From contig JAFRRE010000167.1 of the NCBI GenBank assembly GCA_017428285.1, forward strand, positions 1 to 53,431: a DNA stretch of 53,431 nt. The letters are read 5' to 3'. The translations under genes and the position numbers were made by a program. Below are positions 49,736 to 53,431 of the stretch, piece by piece. Position 1 is the first letter of the stretch; each line of letters opens with the position of its first letter. A model generated the notes under the pieces. It worked only from the letters and a program-made list of their open reading frames with translations. It was not told the DNA's origin and did not search any database. This stretch comes from Bacteroidales bacterium. GTDB lineage: Bacteria; Bacteroidota; Bacteroidia; Bacteroidales; F082.

Positions 49736-52700
49736 ATGAAAAGGAGATTTACAATCCTATCCGCAGCCCTCGCGCTGCTCGTAAGCCTCGCTATCCCGAT
49801 GGGGGTGTGGGGACAGACAACGTATGAGCAATTGACTTCAATTGCTAATATTGATGAATCCGCTCAATACGTTCTCGGTATAGATGGAACAGGTTTCCAC
49901 TATGAAGGTACGTCTTCATGGGGCAAAACCGCTCTTCCATCTGCACAGACTCCAATTTACTACACACTGACAAAAGCAACAGACGGCAATTCATTTACTG
50001 CTCATGCCACTATTAGCGGAACAACCTATTATTTGCAAATCCCAACAAGTAACACATTCAGTATGGCTACCTCGACTGGAACCAATACTGATATCATCAT
50101 TGGAACAACTCAAGTTTCAGGTACTAACTATGCTGTTGCTAATAAAACCACCACGGCTCGCCACCTACGTATCAATGGAACGAGTGGTTTGCGTTCGTAT
50201 GCTGGTACGACTGGTACAATGGCTTTCTTCTATAAAGTTGTCACTAGTAGCTCCAACACTTATACTGTGACCTTCGATGCTGGTGACGGCACCTTCGTAG
50301 GAAACACCGATTTCCCGAACACAAGCAACACAAAACCTGCTGGAACTTACAACCTGCCCTCTGCAACACCTGCAACAGGTTATACTTTCGATGGTTGGAC
50401 TGCTACTGGAATCAGCACTCCTATTACTGGCAGCTATACGGTTTCTAGTAATATTGAATTCACTGCGCAATATACTCAAAACAGTGGAAGTGGTACAGTG
50501 ACTGCAACCTTGACTCAGAGTAATCTTGAACTGACGGGAAGCTATTCATCGAATACTTCGAAAACTATTGATGGTATTACATATGTTCATACGGACTTGA
50601 TGAAGAACAATTCGAATATTCAAGCCAAAGCATCAACTGGCACAATCAAGAATACTACAGCGTATCCTGGAGACATCACCAGTGTCGCCATTACCCACAG
50701 CGGAACAGCAAGGGCTACAACTATTAATGGTAGTGCCGATGGAACGAATTGGACTCAAGTAGCAACTGGTTCAGGTTCAATCACTGCCGATTTTAGCGGA
50801 AGGGGTTATAAGTACTTCCAAATTACAAGAGGGTCTAATGCCGCGTATTGGGAAAAAATTGATATTACTTATTCTACCACCAGCAGTTCACTCACAGATA
50901 GTGATTTGGCCATTACTAACGCTTCAACAACACTTAGCTTTGACCTTTACAACAATAGTGCTGCTCAAACCATCACTTACACCACTTCCAGCACGGGTTC
51001 AATCACCATCACTCCTGCAAGTCCAACGGAGTATTTTAGCTATGTCCACGATGCAACTGCTAAGACCATAACAGTGACTCCTACAGCTGTGACCCCAAGC
51101 GCTCAAACCGTTACCATCAACCAAGCCGCTGATGATGACTATTATGCTGGATCAGCTTCATTTACGGTTTCTATTGCCAACAGCGATCCTAATGTCCCTG
51201 GCACAGTGAACAATCCTTACACTGTTGCTCAAGCCCGCGCTGCCATTGATGCCAACACGGGCATTACAGGTGTATATGCCACAGGTATAGTTTCGCAAGT
51301 CGATAGCTACAACAGCAATTATCATTCGATTACTTATTGGATTTCAGATGACGGCACTACTACTAATCAGTTGGAAGCATACGGCGGTATTTCAGGCATT
51401 ACTGGTTGGACATTCGCTTCTAAAGATGACATTGAAGTTGGTGCTACAGTTGTAATTTATGGTAACTTAAAGAAATATAATAGCACTTATGAGTTTGATG
51501 TCAACAACGAACTTGTATCTTATATGGCTCCTCAGCACGCTGTCGAAGCTCCCACCTTCAGTCCTGCTGCTGGTACTTTCACCACGGCTCAGACTGTAAC
51601 CCTCAGCTGTGCCACAACTGGTGCCACCATCTACTATACTCTTGATGGCACAGAGCCCACCAGTGCAAGCACGCAATATACTGCAGCACTCACTATTTCT
51701 TCCACTACAACGGTTAAAGCCATTGCATACGTTGGTACGGATGCCAGCACTGTTGCCACGGCTACATACCATTTCTGTTCAGCTGAAGATCCATATACTG
51801 TAACAGAAGCCTTAGCTTTCAACGAATATCCGGCCAACGGCATCTATGTCCGTGGCATTGTCTCCACAGCTCCAACAAGCCTGAGCAGTGGTATGCTTAC
51901 CTATTCTATTTCCGTTGACGGTGAAGCTACGAACGAACTTGAAGTCTATAAAGGAAAGGGTTTAAACAATGAAGCCTTCACAGCAGTTGACGACATCCAA
52001 GTGGGCGACATCGTTACCATTTACGGTAATGTGGTGATTTATTATGGCACCAAAGAGTTTACCACTGGCAACTATCTTGTAAGCTTTGAGCGTCCTGCCC
52101 GGGAATACACTTTGACGGTAACTTGTTCTGAAAATGTTGAGATTTTCACCTTCGTGGGAGAATCAACTGATCCAGGAGTGGAAGGCTCCACAACGTTGCA
52201 AGTGACTAATGGCACTGAAGTTGGCTTAAGCGTGAGTGTTCCAGAAGGCTATATTCTCACTTTGATGGTGGATGGTCAAAACGTCACCTCACAACTTGAT
52301 GAAACAGGTTGGTACGAATTCACCATGCCTACTCATGATGTCACCGTTATTGCTACTGCATCTGTAGCACCTGTTGTGACCACCAATACCTACACTTTGG
52401 CTACCAGTATCGAAAGCGGCAAGCAATATATTATTGTTGGTTGGGCAAATGGTACTCCTTATGCCATGGGTTATCAAAAGAGTAACAACAGACACGCTGT
52501 TGAGATTTCTGTTACAGGTGATGGTAACGAAAATGCCTCTGCAACTATTGCTAATACTGAAACAAATGCTCACGAATTTACAATCATTAGCCTTGGAGAA
52601 GGTTTCTATTCCATCGAGGACGCAACTAATTCGAGCGGTTATCTCTATGCAGCAAGTAGCAGTTCAAACCATTTGAAGACAGAATCAACACTTAGTGATA

Positions 52701-53431
52701 ACAGCCGTTGGGAAATAACTGTCAATTCCGAAACAGGTCTTGCCAGTGTTGTTGCAACCAATAGTTCCAACCGTAATGTGATGCAGTTCAATAACAGCGA
52801 CAAGCTCTTTGCCTGCTATGCTACAGCCAGTCAGCATCCTGTTTACCTCTATGTGAAGGATGAACCCCGAACCTACACCAAGTCTATTGCTGGTTGGGAT
52901 GTTGGCGAAGAAGAAAATGCTTTTAATTTCTACCTTATCGCTTCGCCTATCGGTGATGTCGATCCCACATCTGTCACCATCACTAGTGAAGATCCAGACG
53001 TTCCCACTGGTGTGACCAATATGGTCTCCAGTGATTTCGACCTCTATTATTTCGACCACAATAGGGATAAGGAATGGGTCAACTATAAGCAGCCGGTCGA
53101 AGGTGAAACCTCTGGCTTCAACCCTGGCTTCAACGTCCTTGAAACTGGCAAGGGCTACCTCTACGCCAACAAGTATGATGTCACCTTGGTCTTCACGGGC
53201 ACAGGCATCACCTCTGGCGAGCAAACCATCCCGTTGGCCTATTACGAGGAAGGCGATGGCTTTACCATTGATTTGCCAGGTTGGAACCTTCTGGGCAACC
53301 CCTTCGCTGAGACTGCCTACCTCACCACTAGCAATTCCGGTATCACCACCAACTTCTACACCATGGATGCGTATGGCGTTTACCTTCCTGTCACAAACGG
53401 TAGCATCGAAGCCATGGAAGGCGTGTTTGTC
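49736..53431 (+). CDS. Very large secreted multidomain protein, 3' end outside window
   Basis: At least 1232 residues; the frame is open to the last base. Signal peptide: MKRRFTILSAALALLVSLAI, ending near VWGQ. Domains in order: a beta-trefoil-like module (about 29-165); an InlB-type Listeria-Bacteroides repeat (about 174-240, YTVTFDAGDGTF ... GYTFDGWT); Thr/Ser-rich beta modules (about 255-485); an OB-fold-like module (about 488-600); a chitobiase C-terminal-like module (about 600-680, FSPAAGTFTTAQTVTLSC, IYYTLDGTEPT); a second OB-fold-like module (about 683-790); and a second trefoil-like module (about 885-1045). A T9SS sorting domain is expected beyond the window but cannot be seen. It is probably a surface adhesin or glycan-binding protein. 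Only a weak promoter (AATCTTTG at 49675-49682) was found. Confidence 0.85.
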   Translation, partial: MKRRFTILSAALALLVSLAIPMGVWGQTTYEQLTSIANIDESAQYVLGIDGTGFHYEGTSSWGKTALPSAQTPIYYTLTKATDGNSFTAHATISGTTYYLQIPTSNTFSMATSTGTNTDIIIGTTQVSGTNYAVANKTTTARHLRINGTSGLRSYAGTTGTMAFFYKVVTSSSNTYTVTFDAGDGTFVGNTDFPNTSNTKPAGTYNLPSATPATGYTFDGWTATGISTPITGSYTVSSNIEFTAQYTQNSGSGTVTATLTQSNLELTGSYSSNTSKTIDGITYVHTDLMKNNSNIQAKASTGTIKNTTAYPGDITSVAITHSGTARATTINGSADGTNWTQVATGSGSITADFSGRGYKYFQITRGSNAAYWEKIDITYSTTSSSLTDSDLAITNASTTLSFDLYNNSAAQTITYTTSSTGSITITPASPTEYFSYVHDATAKTITVTPTAVTPSAQTVTINQAADDDYYAGSASFTVSIANSDPNVPGTVNNPYTVAQARAAIDANTGITGVYATGIVSQVDSYNSNYHSITYWISDDGTTTNQLEAYGGISGITGWTFASKDDIEVGATVVIYGNLKKYNSTYEFDVNNELVSYMAPQHAVEAPTFSPAAGTFTTAQTVTLSCATTGATIYYTLDGTEPTSASTQYTAALTISSTTTVKAIAYVGTDASTVATATYHFCSAEDPYTVTEALAFNEYPANGIYVRGIVSTAPTSLSSGMLTYSISVDGEATNELEVYKGKGLNNEAFTAVDDIQVGDIVTIYGNVVIYYGTKEFTTGNYLVSFERPAREYTLTVTCSENVEIFTFVGESTDPGVEGSTTLQVTNGTEVGLSVSVPEGYILTLMVDGQNVTSQLDETGWYEFTMPTHDVTVIATASVAPVVTTNTYTLATSIESGKQYIIVGWANGTPYAMGYQKSNNRHAVEISVTGDGNENASATIANTETNAHEFTIISLGEGFYSIEDATNSSGYLYAASSSSNHLKTESTLSDNSRWEITVNSETGLASVVATNSSNRNVMQFNNSDKLFACYATASQHPVYLYVKDEPRTYTKSIAGWDVGEEENAFNFYLIASPIGDVDPTSVTITSEDPDVPTGVTNMVSSDFDLYYFDHNRDKEWVNYKQPVEGETSGFNPGFNVLETGKGYLYANKYDVTLVFTGTGITSGEQTIPLAYYEEGDGFTIDLPGWNLLGNPFAETAYLTTSNSGITTNFYTMDAYGVYLPVTNGSIEAMEGVFV

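Overview
The window reads as a chromosomal segment of an uncultured-type member of the Bacteroidales (Bacteroidota), probably from a gut or rumen-like habitat. The reasons are internal. Many genes have the Bacteroidota promoter (TTTG or TTG, about 19-22 bases, then TAnnTTTG). Secreted proteins end in type IX secretion (T9SS) sorting domains of the 'YPNP' type. There are BACON domains, a DUF4290 gene, a fused SecDF, a PorE-like OmpA protein and a MurA with Asp in place of the fosfomycin-target Cys. The family or genus cannot be fixed from the sequence alone.

Layout. 1-1457 (-): htpG, cut by the window edge. 1664-6500 (+): an accessory block with a membrane-anchored TIR-WD40 protein that is clearly AT-richer than its surroundings, an AAA-type ATPase behind a repeat-rich leader, and a methyltransferase. 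6648-16473 (+, one small - gene): secreted and envelope genes, namely a T9SS adhesin-like protein, a glutamate/aspartate-type symporter, an M28 peptidase, a sialidase lipoprotein, small lipoproteins and a frameshifted methyltransferase. 16557-20942 (+): a tight three-gene operon of TIR-TM protein, BACON/PEGA/barrel protein and secreted beta-rich protein. 21041-24224 (+): ilvE and an Omp28-like T9SS protein. 24352-47095 (-): a long housekeeping run with pyrF, prfA, a lipoprotein, purM, porE-like, a C10 peptidase, secDF, an ABC-2 exporter, dnaJ, grpE, murA, a DUF4290 gene, a UvrD/PcrA helicase, an eroded toxin-antitoxin module, tRNA-Lys and a Sua5/YciO protein. 47601-53431 (+): a PurF-like protein, a second eroded toxin-antitoxin module and a very large secreted protein that runs off the end.

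How the parts work together. Several genes serve protein export and envelope building: secDF at the inner membrane, a PorE-like T9SS anchor, murA, and at least four T9SS cargo proteins (an adhesin-like protein, an M28 peptidase, an Omp28-like protein and a C10 peptidase). A sialidase and an amino-acid symporter fit a lifestyle of host-glycan and peptide scavenging.

The most unusual content is as follows. Two TIR proteins are built as inside-out receptors, with a cytoplasmic N-terminal TIR, one membrane helix and a periplasmic sensor region; one of them sits in an operon with an envelope protein and a secreted protein. A PurF-like enzyme has lost all recognisable glutaminase catalytic residues. 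A PorE-like protein carries a degenerate retropepsin-like tail. In two toxin-antitoxin loci the antitoxin is intact but the RelE/ParE toxin has lost its middle. At least four families of intergenic palindromic repeats are scattered between genes. Functional statements rest on motifs read by eye; no database search was possible.
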